Shown in pieces: positions 20,288 to 30,650 of a stretch of 64,000 nucleotides of DNA; positions within the stretch are counted from its first letter, which is position 1; every line of letters starts with the position of its first letter. The notes beneath the pieces were generated by a model. That model was not told where the DNA came from and did no database searches. It was given only the letters and a program-made list of their open reading frames with translations. Source of the DNA: Schizochytrium sp. CCTCC M209059. Lineage: Eukaryota > Sar > Bigyra > Thraustochytrida > Thraustochytriidae. Where the stretch lies: positions 404,332 to 468,331 of the forward strand of contig KN805393.1 in the NCBI GenBank assembly GCA_000818945.1. The letters are read 5' to 3'. The position numbers and the translations under genes are program-made.

Positions 20288-23121
20288 GTTGTCTCGTTTC
20301 GATTTTGATGCGGATCCCACGTCGCATCTTGCCTCGGCCCCCGGGGAACAGTGCAGAATCGCGCGCGAGAAGGTTCATTTTACTCCCTTTTACTACTACA
20401 GTCATGAATGGTGGGGTGAGGAACGAAGGGGGAAGGAGAGGAGGGAGGGACCGTGGAATTTGTCGAGAGTTTTGGTTGTCTTTCCTCGGGTCCTGAGTTG
20501 CATGTTTTTGTTTGCGAGAGGGAGGGGGCGAAGCAAATGAGATTGGATTGGTGCCAACATCGGTCTATACATACTATTCTACACTTCTCTACAATGCGGA
20601 GGTCATGGCGCCTCTTCGTCACTCGTTCGCCACGCCTTCTGTCATATCATTCTCTTTTGCCCCAGATGCCCGTCCTTTGGCCGTGCGAGTGCGAGGCGTG
20701 TTCCCGCACCGCGACCCTCTTTTTTTCTTTCTCCCCTCTATTCTTTTCTTTTCTTTTCTTTACAGAGATTGCGTCGCGCGAAGCAGGGTGATGAACGTAG
20801 CGAAGCGGCCACGGCCAGCCAGCCTGAGCCCCAGCCGCCAGTTTGCTCTGGTCTCGTCTCGTCTCGTCTCGTCTCGTCTCGTGGAGATCAGTCGTCGGCG
20901 CCGCGAGTACGTGTGCGCCCGACCTCTGGCGCAGCGACGCGCGTTGGTGTTAGTTATAACTAGCACAGCTCCCTCAACTCGACTCACACTTCAACTCGAC
21001 GCGACTCGCTCGACCCGAACGAACACCGCCAGCCGGGCGCTCGCGCTCGGACAGGACTGGCCGGACAACGCCGCCCCGCGCTGCCGCCCCGTCCCGCCGC
21101 AACGGCCGCGCGCGAGACGCGGACTCGCGCGCAGAGCCGGCAGGACCGTGCGCGCGCTCGCTGGCCGTCTCTCCCCCTTTGTCTGTTGTGGCTGGAGCGC
21201 GCGCCTTGACGATCCCGCGCCTCTTCGACCCGCGCGTGCACCGGCCGCGTCCGTCGCGTCGCCTTTGCTGCGAGCCGCACGACCGACGGCGGCGCAGCAG
21301 CGCAGCAGCGCAGCAGCGCGGCGTAGAGCGCCGCGGCGAGAGCGCCGCGTCCAGCGCGCGCACACTCGGGTCCTCGCGGCTGGGCTTGGCGCCCCCTAGA
21401 GTATGCAGAGCAGAGCAGAGCAGTGTGCGCCAGACAGACAGAGGGAGAGAGAGAGAGTGAGCGCGTGCACGTGCACGTGCCCACTCCTGGCGTCCTCAGC
21501 ATAATAGTACGGGCTAGGGCGGCGGCTAGGCCTGGCTAGTTTCCCGTCACTCGTCATCGCGCTGGGAGACGGACGAAGGGAGGGACGATCGTGAAGGCGG
21601 CGAGCCCCCGCGCGCGCAGACCGCGCTGCCGCAGGCTGCAGCGACCGACTGGGCCGCGCCTCGCCAGCGAGCGCGCCGGGCGCGCGTGCGTGCGCGCCGG
21701 AGGGAGTGTGAGAAGGCCGCACGCGAACGGACGAACGAAGGCAAAACCCGAAATATCATCGTCCACCGCAGCCCAAGCAAGGCATCCATCCATCCATACG
21801 CACGTACATACACCGTCCGCTGCCGCCTCCGCGAGACGCCCGGGCCTCTGCAGCCCGCGCAGGACGCGCGTCTCTGCGCCGCGCGCGCGAGCGGCCGCGA
21901 GGCAGAGTGGCGCCGCCGCGTGCCGAGGCGCCGCGCCGCGACGCGAGGCGAGGCGAGGCGAGGCGAGGCGACGCGAGAGGTAAAAAGAGAGGCAGGCAGG
22001 CAGGCAGGGCTTCCTGGCGACCGCCGCAAGGGCCCCGCGACCGGTCGGCCGAGGCGGCGCGGCGCCGCGCGCGGGGACAGCGCCGCGCTCCCTCCGCGGC
22101 CCAGGTCGCCCCGACGCCGAGGCGGCGCGCGGCCCCGCGGCGGGCCGGGCGGGCGAGCGAGGCCGTGGCGCAATCGATCGCAGCGCGCTGTCGTCGAGGC
22201 GACGCGCGGTGATCGTCAGTCAGTCAGTCAGTCAGGCGGCCAGTCAGCTTAATTCGGTTCAACAAACCCCAGGGGAAGGAAGAGAAGAGGAGGGAAAGCA
22301 AGCAAGCAAGCAAGAAGGCAAGTATAAGCAAGTAAGCAAGCAAGAAGGCAAGTAAGCAAGCAAGCAAGTAGAGGAACAGAAAGGTCGGGGTTGGAAACCG
22401 GAAAGCCCGGCAGCACGAGCAGCCGCCCTGCCTCCCTTTCTTTCTTTCTTTCTTTCTTCCTTTCGTTCGATCGTTCGTTCGATCGTTCTTTCTCTCTCGG
22501 CCTGCAAACCCGCTTCGCTCGTCGCGGCGCGCGCTGCCCGGCGACCGTGCGCGAGCGCGAGAGCGAGAGCGACGCGGAGAGCGACGGCGCGAGCGACGCG
22601 GAGAAGGACGCGGAGAGCGAGGGCGTTGAAACAAACCTTCGTCGGGCTCGACTCCCTCGGGGCCTCCCTCGGGTCCTCCCTCGGTCGGTCGCGCGGCGGC
22701 CTCATCCCGAGCCTCCCTCGCGGCCGCGCGGAGGGAGGGAGAGCGCCGGGCGCGGCGCGCAGAGAGAGGCAGCACGCGCTGCGGCGCGAGGCCACGGAGA
22801 GACGCGGCCACGGCGGCTCGGGAAGGGACGGGAAGGGAGGGAGAGGGCTGGGTTGAAGTGAGCTGAGCTGAGCTGAGCTGCTGATCCAGCTGGGTGATTG
22901 TTTAGCGGCCAGGAGACGGCGCGCGACGGGGACGCGCGAGAGGGCGCGGAGGAGGGCGCCGGGAGAGAGCTCGGCGAGGCAAACAGGCAGGCAGGCAGGC
23001 GAAGAGGCGGCCTGCGCGGCGAGGCGAGGCGAGGCCAGGAGCGAGGCGGAAAAGGCCGGTCGTTCGTTTTGCGTTTTCTGTGCGCTGGGTGGTGCGCGAC
23101 GCGAGGTGACGCGACGCGACG
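20288..23121. other. Long GC-rich divergent promoter region with many simple repeats
   Basis: Lies between the starts of two divergent genes. Seen: TCTTTTCTTTTCTTT (20745-20762), six GTCTC units (20848-20882), GCAGCGCA repeats (21297-21325), GGCGA repeats (21945-21972), GGCA repeats (22001-22018), GTCA repeats (22215-22236), AAGC repeats (22295-22370), CTTT repeats (22435-22465), GAGCGACGCGGA repeats (22560-22620) and GAGCT repeats (22858-22882). Frames on both strands are Arg/Ala/Pro-rich shadows. No gene supported. Confidence 0.55.
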
Positions 23122-25158
23122 ATGTTGAGCGCAATGCCCAACGAGGAAGAGGCCAAGAGCGGCGCAGGCGGCGGCGGGAAGCGCGAAGCGGCGGCGCAGA
23201 AGGGGGAGGCGCCGGCGCGGAGCAAGGCCGAGGTGCTCGCAGCAGCTGCAGAGCGCGCCGAAGAAACGAAGGAAGAAGACCGCCGAGCGACGGCCATTCA
23301 GGAAAACGCACAAGAGCTGAACGGCGCCTTCCTCCATGTCGGAACTGAAGATCTCGTGGACCAAGATGACGCAGAGGCCGCGCGCAGCAAACAGACTTTC
23401 CGCTCCGGACGCAGGTCCTCGTCGTCCTCGTCCAGATCGAGCATCTCCTCCAGCTTTCGGTCCAGAAGAGGCAGCAGGATGGAGCGTATCCGCTCCCTCA
23501 GCGTCAAGAGCAGGACCCCTATCCAGGACCAGCTCCTTGTCTATGTTGTTCTCCCCGCCGAGTTCCATCGGCTCACGTCCATCACCGCCCCGCTCAGCGT
23601 CTTTGCGCGCCGCTGCGAGGTCCACACCGTCTCGGCCCAGGGCTGTATCCGCAACACCGCGAACCGTGTTGACGCCGTCATAGAGCCCGAGTTCACCTTT
23701 GCCACCGCCCCGCGCAACGCCGATATCGTCGTCGTGCTCGGCAGCTTGCGCAGCCCCGTGCGCCGCTGGATCCGCGAGTTCAACACGGACCCGGTCATTG
23801 TGAAAATCAAGGGGGCCTACATGACGCGCTACCGCGACGACTTTCGAACAAAGACAAAGGTTCACATGAACGCGCGCACCGAGCTCGACGCCAGTCTCGA
23901 CCTTTTGGACATCATCTACAGCGAGGCAGCCGGTAATTCGTCGTTCACGACTGCGGCCGCCTCGCCCCCCTCTACGGCGCTCACATCGCCGAACACTTCA
24001 CTCTCGCACCCACCCCTCCCTGACTTGGGCCCTCGCTCGCCAGCAGACCACGACAACGACAACACATCCATCCCGTCCACCCCGACCTCTGTCGGCGGCT
24101 CCATTGGGGATCTGCTCGAACGCTACACAACCATTGTCGCGAACAGCACCTTCTCCTCCTCCTCCTCCTCCATCATCACCGTCAACAACAACAACAACAA
24201 CAACAATACAAACGAGGAGGTTGATGACATCGGCGACATTCCACGTCTGCTTTCGTGTTCTTCTAGTGACGACCTAGATCGCAGCGAGCACGAGGAAAAC
24301 CCACAGCCCATCGGCTTGCTCAACGCATCGCCACCCCCTCTGTCTCGTCACCTCGAACACCAACACCGGAATCATGCGCGTCTTTCATCCAGTCAAAGCA
24401 CCGACAACAGCGACGCAGTGCCTGAGACAGTTTTTAAGCAATCGACTACCCCCTCGCCTCCACTGCACAAGCGGGTTGACAGTGGTCGCGAGACTGTGTT
24501 TTCCGATGTCATCTCCGAGGTCAGCAGTCACGATGGCCCTCCGGGAAACGACATCGCCGAGGAGCTTGGCTTTTACCGCCACTTTTTCGGCAGCGACCCG
24601 GAGCGCACGCGGCTTGGCCCACGAGACAAATTCAATCTATGGACGCTTCGTATGCGTGCCATTGTTCGTGAACGCATCATTGGCGTCATTCTTTACGACG
24701 GCGTTGACGAACTCGGCGTCTCGGCAGTCCTCGACACCTGGGGTGCTGTCAGCGGAGTCCGTCTCGTCCTTCTCGGCGTCACCAGGCTTGAAAAGGCGGA
24801 TCCCTCGGATCCTGGGCCCATTGTGGACACGCCAGTCATCACCTCGGCCAATGGACTTCGCTTTCTCAATGTGCGACCGCTCTCGAGTTTTGCGCGAAGC
24901 GTTCATTCGGTTCTCAGCCTTTCCGCCTGCCTCTTGCCTCCTGCAGGAAAGGGTGTCCGCGCACCTACGGGGCAATTTGTACGCAGGCGTCTGACTCGCA
25001 TTGCTGGCGTCGACAACAGTCGCTGTGATATCTGGGACCAAGCCTTGCTCTTGCCCACGGAGGCTTACACGCATCAAATGGATTCAATTCGCAAAAACTA
25101 TTCCGTGTCTGCCGCAAGAAGCGTGGCGCGGAAGCTGGCCATTGGTTCCCAAAAGTAA
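23122..25158 (+). CDS. Large protein with one, possibly two, DJ-1/PfpI-like domains
   Basis: 678 residues. Residues 1-130 are charged, then Ser/Arg-rich. Residues ~135-230 resemble the DJ-1/PfpI (class I GATase-like) start: LLVYVVLPAEFHRLTSITAP, then VHTVSAQG, then NADIVVVLGSLRSPVRRWI in place of the usual ADVLVVPGG. A disordered Ser/Asn-rich middle (~270-470) follows. A second similar segment starts near residue 515 (IIGVILYDGVDELGVSAVLDTWG). The nucleophile elbow (A/G-x-C-x-G) is not evident in the first copy, so enzyme activity is doubtful; family members include stress chaperones and amidotransferase-like regulators. Assignment rests on pattern similarity only. An alternative ATG is four codons downstream. 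Confidence 0.5.
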   Translation: MLSAMPNEEEAKSGAGGGGKREAAAQKGEAPARSKAEVLAAAAERAEETKEEDRRATAIQENAQELNGAFLHVGTEDLVDQDDAEAARSKQTFRSGRRSSSSSSRSSISSSFRSRRGSRMERIRSLSVKSRTPIQDQLLVYVVLPAEFHRLTSITAPLSVFARRCEVHTVSAQGCIRNTANRVDAVIEPEFTFATAPRNADIVVVLGSLRSPVRRWIREFNTDPVIVKIKGAYMTRYRDDFRTKTKVHMNARTELDASLDLLDIIYSEAAGNSSFTTAAASPPSTALTSPNTSLSHPPLPDLGPRSPADHDNDNTSIPSTPTSVGGSIGDLLERYTTIVANSTFSSSSSSIITVNNNNNNNNTNEEVDDIGDIPRLLSCSSSDDLDRSEHEENPQPIGLLNASPPPLSRHLEHQHRNHARLSSSQSTDNSDAVPETVFKQSTTPSPPLHKRVDSGRETVFSDVISEVSSHDGPPGNDIAEELGFYRHFFGSDPERTRLGPRDKFNLWTLRMRAIVRERIIGVILYDGVDELGVSAVLDTWGAVSGVRLVLLGVTRLEKADPSDPGPIVDTPVITSANGLRFLNVRPLSSFARSVHSVLSLSACLLPPAGKGVRAPTGQFVRRRLTRIAGVDNSRCDIWDQALLLPTEAYTHQMDSIRKNYSVSAARSVARKLAIGSQK

Positions 25159-25635
25159 ATTAGATCGAATATATTAAATCTCAATCAAATCATTGTTTCA
25201 ACCTTTGTTTTCATTTATTTATATACATGTCACACAGACTGTCCGAGCCGCCACACTGTGGACAAACTCCGGACTGTTCAGCAACTTGGGCGCAGGCTCT
25301 CCTAGCAACGCGCGTCGAGCGGCGACAGAGAGGGAAGGAAACACACGCGCTAGCAATCGATCATATGCGGACGGTAGAAAGCTGAATTCGCCTCCTTTCT
25401 TATGTTTTCAGCATGCGATGGGATGGACAGGACAAGACACCCATTGGCTGGCCAGGGAGGAAAAAAAAAAAAAAAAGACTGAAAAAAATATGACCGTTCA
25501 TCGGATCACCGGGCTTCACTGACTCGCACGCCGAAGGAGTTGTGTGCGACGCAGCGCTAGCAGGCAGGCTGATACGAAACAAGTGTCGGCTAATCTCACT
25601 TGTGCGTCCCCCGCGCGCGCAGCGAGACAGCGCCA
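25159..25635. other. Intergenic region with A-rich run
   Basis: Contains AT-rich 3' sequence, a 16-A run near 25461-25476, and no recognisable gene. The next frame is open upstream to a TTG at 25600 but conservation starts at the ATG 25636. Confidence 0.4.
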
Positions 25636-26259
25636 ATGGCTCTCGTGAGGGTTAGCTTTGGGTGCAAGCAGGAGATTCTCGTGAATGCAAACGTGGCGGC
25701 TGATGTGTTGTTGAATCACGTTCGAAACAAATGCGCGCGAGAGGCTCGTGAGCTACTCACCAAGCGAATCTCCGTCGTCGCGAGCGAACTCGACGCTTAC
25801 GCGCGCAGGAAAGCGTCCACGGAGGCTGCGGGCCCGCCCAGACACATCGCCAAAGAAGAAGGAGAAGGAGAAGGAAAAGACGAAAAAGAAGACCCTCGAG
25901 AAAACGACGACGGCACAGCAGATGCCGAAGAAAAGGATCCAACCGACGATGCCCGCGAATCGCTCTTGAGCCGACTTGAGGAAGCCATTGCTTGTCGTCG
26001 CGAGCAACTCGAGAATTTGCAGGCTGCTCTTGCGCAGTGCGCCGCACTTGAAGATGAAAATACGCGTGTCGAACTCTTGCTGGATGGCAATTCAAAGGGA
26101 TTGGCGGACGCGGGAACTGCCTCCGCACTCGAGTGCCTAGGACCTCTCACACAGCTTGAACTTGCCATGTATCAAGAGAGCCCTGAGGGCGAAACGAGCG
26201 TCCCGCAAAGCTTAATTTTTGACATTCCAAACGATGACACGCTTGTGCGCGTCGAATAA
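25636..26259 (+). CDS. Short protein with CXorf65-like N-terminus
   Basis: 207 residues from the ATG at 25636. Residues 1-45 (MALVRVSFGCKQEILVNANV, then LLNHVRNKC) resemble the beginning of the uncharacterised CXorf65 family of animals and protists, a ubiquitin-like beta start in which VxVxFG...LVN...LL..I...C is typical. A very acidic linker with KEEGEGEGKDEKED follows, then helices (LLSRLEEAIACRREQLENLQ). The last 40 residues are acidic. No signal peptide or membrane helix. The family link is tentative and no function is known. Confidence 0.5.
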   Translation: MALVRVSFGCKQEILVNANVAADVLLNHVRNKCAREARELLTKRISVVASELDAYARRKASTEAAGPPRHIAKEEGEGEGKDEKEDPRENDDGTADAEEKDPTDDARESLLSRLEEAIACRREQLENLQAALAQCAALEDENTRVELLLDGNSKGLADAGTASALECLGPLTQLELAMYQESPEGETSVPQSLIFDIPNDDTLVRVE

Positions 26260-26814
26260 AAAAAGTAAGTGTAGAATGATTATGGAGCTGGCGAGGATGA
26301 ACTGCCGCAGAGGCAGACATTCAGGGCCTAGGTTTCCAACAAGCTCTTGGGGAACAAAAACAGATTGTAGTCAAAAAAAAAAGACGGTGATGACTTTATT
26401 CATGTCAAGACGCTGATGTTCCGAGATCTGATGTAACGCGGTCTCTTTCTTATACGGCACTTAAAATGTTGATGCCTACGATTGCAATGAGATGAAAGAC
26501 CGGCCTGGTCATGATTTTTGCAACAATTCTGCTGTGCATCTGATTGTAAAGCTTGGTCACTTTTGGAAAGAAGATTGCACACTTCTGCTCGCAGGCATGT
26601 ATCATGAACAAATACATACGGATGTGGTGCCCGGAAAGACTTTCTTGAAAATCGTACGAAAATTAAGATCAAAAGCAAAGTAAAATGCTATTTCCATGCA
26701 AGTCGAAGTGTCTCTTCCATTGTTATCTATCAAAAATCCAGCAAGGCAACCATGCACAGATCCGAATTTGGACAGAGACGTTTACATTAGCTTTTTTCTG
26801 GGCAGAACAGACTG
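26260..26814. other. Convergent 3' intergenic region
   Basis: AT-richer sequence between two gene ends, with an A-rich stretch at 26374-26386. Small overlapping frames on both strands, none persuasive. Confidence 0.4.
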
Positions 26815-28626
26815 TTACTTGCGTAGCTGCGACAGCTTGCGTAACCTTGAGGGCTCACGCGATAAGGCTGCCGGTTTTTTCGCTGGACGCACGGGCGGCA
26901 CGCCGTCGCTATCTTTGACCTCCTCATCGGCACTTCGTGGAGGCGGACCCGGAGGTGGTGATGGTGGGGGCGACGCGAGTTCACGCTCCCTCGACGATGT
27001 CTTTGCGGGTGAAATGGGAAGACGAACCGGAGCGCGTCGAAGCTGTGCGCAAACGTACTCTTCCAAATGAGCTGCAACCCGCGGCGAAAGTGCGTGCGTC
27101 ACGCTAAAGGCAGCAATTGCTTCGGCAGGGTCATCGGTTGACCGCACGACGAGCTCGGCCGAGTTCCCATTCGGTAAGTCCACGTCAACGAGCAGCTCTT
27201 CAACCTCGGCAATCTCATCGGGATGGTTTTCGCGTAAAGGTAAACTGCGCGATGACGCCTGCGCTGAAGATGCCAGACTGACGGTGCTCGACGCGACGAC
27301 ATGCTTGCGCGTAGCTTCGGCCAGCTGTGCGCGAAGCGACTCTGCCTCGCGACGCAGGGCATCTGTTTCAGCATTCACGGTCAGCGTTGTGCGAGCAAAC
27401 TGCTCGTGCATGTGCTGGAATTGGTCCTGGAAGCGTGTCAGTGCAGATGAGCGTTCCGCTTCAGCGGCTTTGGCGCGCTCTTCTGCTCTCGCCTGACATT
27501 CGAGCGCCTCCGTCGCTTGACGCCGCGCCGCTTCCAACTCTTTTCGCGCTTCTTCGAGACTCGACTTGAGCTGTGCTTCGAGCGCACTTGCGCGCTCGCG
27601 CTCTGCGGCCAGCTCTTCGGAGATCTTGGCGAGCGCGGTCTCGTGACGCCTTGCTTCGCCGCTCTCGCCCTCGAAAGCGGCGCGCAACGACGCGCACTCC
27701 TGCTCGAGTACGCGACACTTGTCGCTGTACTCCTGACGGCCCAAATTTTCCGCACTAAAGGCCTCTTCGGCAGCACTGCATCGTTCTTCGAACTCGCGAG
27801 CGCGCTCCTCGGCCGCCGTGGCACGCGACTCTGCGTCCTCAAGAGACGTTTCGCAATTTTCTAGGCGCTCACGGGTTTGCCCTAGCGTGGCTCGCACGGC
27901 TGCAAGCTCGCGCTCGACGGCTTGCACGCGTGCTCTGGCGCTGTGCGCCTCGTTACTTGATGCATCGGCGCGAGAAGCACCATCTTCAAGCGCCTTTTTC
28001 AATTTCTTTTCGAGGCTCGAGACACGTTCCGACAAGGCGTATACGCGCTTGCGTGCGACATCTCGCTCGGAAGTGAGGTCAAGTTTATCCTTGCGTAGCA
28101 CTTCGATCTCTTCGCGTGCGTTTTGTACCTGATCCGTCAAGTCTTGTTCGTTGCGACTAAGAGTTTCCAATAGGTCGGCCTTTGCTGTGAGTTCGCGCTC
28201 GGCAAAGGCTAATTTGCGCTCGTGCAGAGACGCCTTGGCGGCGAGCGCTGCTTCGCGCGCCGTGGCGTTGTGCAACGCTTTACGCCGCGGTGTGGCTTCC
28301 TCCCTTCCTTGAATCCTTGCTGAAGCGGGCGTTTGCGGTTGCTTGGCTGGCGCTGTTGTCGGTGCGCAGCTCGTCACACGCACAGACACGCCCCGTGCTG
28401 TTTTCCGCGGACTCCGGTATTCAAACCTCCGGTTGGCTGAGAACTCGTTGAGCTCGAGTCGGCCTTTGCTCTCTGTCGCCATTGAGCTCGTCGAGCTCGA
28501 CGAGCTCGACGAGCTTGACGATATCGTCGACGACGCCAGGCCCAGGTCCCGCCTCCTTCCGCGGAGCCGTTCTTTCGCGAGCGCGAGCCGAGCCCGCTCC
28601 TCGCAGATTCTCGCATCCAGGCTCAT
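26815..28626 (-). CDS. Long coiled-coil protein with small C-terminal globular motif
   Basis: 603 residues from the ATG at 28626. A Ser run near residue 37 is followed by a basic Pro-containing region, then a continuous coiled coil from about 115 to 430 rich in Ala/Glu/Arg heptads (for example LLETLSRNEQDLTDQVQ and EEIEVLRKDKLDLTSERD). A compact stretch near 475-530 (VDVDLPNGNSAELVVRSTDD, then AFSVTHALSPRVAAHLEEYV) has a beta-beta-alpha pattern like the short ubiquitin-like ends seen in some cytoskeletal and ciliary coiled-coil proteins. The end is Pro-rich and basic. Probably a structural protein; identity not recognised. Divergent from CENP-S. Confidence 0.7.
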   Translation of the reverse strand: MSLDARICEERARLALAKERLRGRRRDLGLASSTISSSSSSSSSSTSSMATESKGRLELNEFSANRRFEYRSPRKTARGVSVRVTSCAPTTAPAKQPQTPASARIQGREEATPRRKALHNATAREAALAAKASLHERKLAFAERELTAKADLLETLSRNEQDLTDQVQNAREEIEVLRKDKLDLTSERDVARKRVYALSERVSSLEKKLKKALEDGASRADASSNEAHSARARVQAVERELAAVRATLGQTRERLENCETSLEDAESRATAAEERAREFEERCSAAEEAFSAENLGRQEYSDKCRVLEQECASLRAAFEGESGEARRHETALAKISEELAAERERASALEAQLKSSLEEARKELEAARRQATEALECQARAEERAKAAEAERSSALTRFQDQFQHMHEQFARTTLTVNAETDALRREAESLRAQLAEATRKHVVASSTVSLASSAQASSRSLPLRENHPDEIAEVEELLVDVDLPNGNSAELVVRSTDDPAEAIAAFSVTHALSPRVAAHLEEYVCAQLRRAPVRLPISPAKTSSRERELASPPPSPPPGPPPRSADEEVKDSDGVPPVRPAKKPAALSREPSRLRKLSQLRK

Positions 28627-29424
28627 CGCGTCCCGCCCCCTCCCTCGCCCCCCCCCGGAGCTCGCGCGTTCCCGGCACCGGCAGCTCGCCCGCGTCGATC
28701 AACTTGAGCCCGTCCCGTCGTCCTCGAGGTCGTCCTCCTCCACCGAGAGAGACGTTGAAGACGACGATCTAATCTGTTCTGATCTCGGCGAGGCCCGACT
28801 CCGCCGTCTCTGCAGCCGCGAGCGGCGCGAGATGCCGGCGGCGAGCCGCACGAGCTCGCGCGCGCGCGTAAGAACAAGCGTGTCCGGCGCGAGACCCCGC
28901 GCCCGCGCTTCCCGCGGCCCTCGCGGCCCTCGCGAGGTGGGCTTGCTTGCAAGAGTTTTGGGTTTTGCAGACGCTCGGCGAGGCGAGGCGAGGCAAGCCG
29001 AGCCGAGCTCGGATGTCGACGATGCTGGCCGCCGGCACAGCACAAATGCTCGCCGGCACGGTCGCGCTGGCTTGGGCTGCACTGGCGAACACGCTCGCTG
29101 CCCTGCAGCTGGGCTCGCTCCGCAACGCGACGCGACGCGACGCGGCGCGGCGCGGCGAGAAGCGGCGAGAAGCGGCCTGCGTGCGTGGGACTGCGGCCTG
29201 CCCTCGCGCAAGGCCGCCTGGCCGGGCAAGTCACAAGTTTCCGCTCTGCGCGACTGTGCGAAGCCGACGTTTCACTTGGCGTGGCGCCCATTCTGCACTT
29301 GTGCGCAACGCAAATGAGCGGGCGGTTTGGGGTCTCTGCGGACACTCGATACACATAACGACCACGGCCCAGGGAGGGAAGGCAGAATCCAGAACGGAAA
29401 GCTCGTCGAGCGCGCGAGAGCACG
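28627..29424. promoter_or_regulatory. Divergent promoter region, coiled-coil gene / CENP-S
   Basis: 800 GC-rich bases between two divergently oriented starts, with GGCGAGGCGAGG repeats (28978-28998) and GCGACGCGACGCGGCGCGGCG repeats (29127-29156). Overlapping frames are compositional. No defined promoter motif identified. Confidence 0.4.
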
Positions 29425-30431
29425 ATGGAGGACGCCGACGCGGAGGCGTCGCTGCTGCAGGTACGCCACCACGAGCCCATATCCGGTCTCGCGTTCGGCA
29501 TGTATCGGGAAGAGAGTTGGAGCAGCTGGGAGCGACTGACTGACTGACGAGAGCGACGGGAACGGCGCGATCCGCGTGCGCACAGGCGAAAGTGGCGCTC
29601 ACGGTGGACAAGGCGTGCAAGAAGACAGCGGAGGATCAGCTCAACAAGATCAAGATCTCGCGCGGTGCAGTGCAGACTATCGCCAAGGTTGTGATGGAGG
29701 TCGCAGGTGTCGTTGCGGAGGACTTGCTCATGTTTGCAACACACGCCAAACGCACGGCGATCTCAAGCGACGATGTCAAGCTATGCGCACGCAAGTCGCC
29801 ATCCTTGCTCAAAGCGCTCGAAAAGTACGAAACAGAAGAGCTCGGCATCACCAAGAAATCCCGAAAAGCCAAAACTTCCACGATTGATAAAGAGAACAAA
29901 GCTGCCAAGAAGAAAAAGAGTAAGACGTCGATGTCCAATAGAAATCCAACCGAGGCGATGGCCAAGCAGAAATCCTCCTCCAGGTCCAAGTCCAAGTCTA
30001 AAGGTAATGCAAAGGCTGCAAAGTCGAAACGTCGCGACGTTGTTCTCGATAGTAGTGACGATGACGATGACAAGAGTAGCGAAAGCAGCGACAGCGATGA
30101 CGAGGGGGTGCTTCGAAAAGCGAGTCACAAGCGCGGCACAAAACGATCCTCGAGCGAGATTGGTGCCAACAGTTCATCAAGAACCCGTTTACACGCGTCT
30201 GACGATGACGAAAGCTCGGACTCGGACCGGGACGACTCTTTTGTGAATCGAAAAAAGAAAACGGCGAGCGCCGGGTCTTCCTCCAAGATAAAGTCGCGCA
30301 AGCAAAAAGGGAAAACAAAGACGAAGCGCTCTACTTTGACGAGCAGCTCCGAGTCTGACAACGATGACAACAAGCTTGCAAGACCGTTTCGTCTCAATGT
30401 GGACTCGGACTCTTCGTCCTCCTTGAACTGA
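29425..30431 (+). CDS. CENPS: CENP-S / MHF1 histone-fold protein with long charged tail, two exons
   Basis: Exon 1 is 29425-29460 (12 codons from an ATG); the intron 29461-29585 has donor CAG|GTACGC and acceptor GCACAG; exon 2 is 29586-30431, in phase. Total 293 residues. Residues 1-105 are the CENP-S histone fold; the signature DLLMFATHAKRTAISSDDVK matches human CENP-S (DLEMFARHAKRTTINTEDVK), followed by RKSPSLLKALEK. The family pairs with CENP-X in the kinetochore CCAN and in the FANCM-MHF DNA remodelling complex. Unusually, ~185 further residues form a Lys/Ser/Asp-rich tail with SSDDDDDKSSESSDSDDEG-type casein-kinase-like sites. The exon 2 frame alone lacks an ATG start. Confidence 0.9.
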
Positions 30432-30650
30432 TTGATCATCATACAAAAACAAACTCGAACAAACTCGACCAAAACGCTAAATCTCGTGCTTGCAGTACGT
30501 GCTCCTTGTCAGTCGACATTTATTTATCGTCATCGTTTCCGAGCGCGGCGGCCTCGGGCGCGAGGCCAAGGAGGGGGCGGCCGTCGGGGCCAACGCGTGC
30601 CCCCGGTGCAGAGAGTGGCGCAGACAGCAGCGCAGCTTGAGGCCACGTTC

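Noticed and set aside
20288..23121. Several 100-350-residue Arg/Ala/Pro-rich frames as genes
   Set aside because: They overlap each other on both strands, have no domains, and follow the GC-rich repeats.
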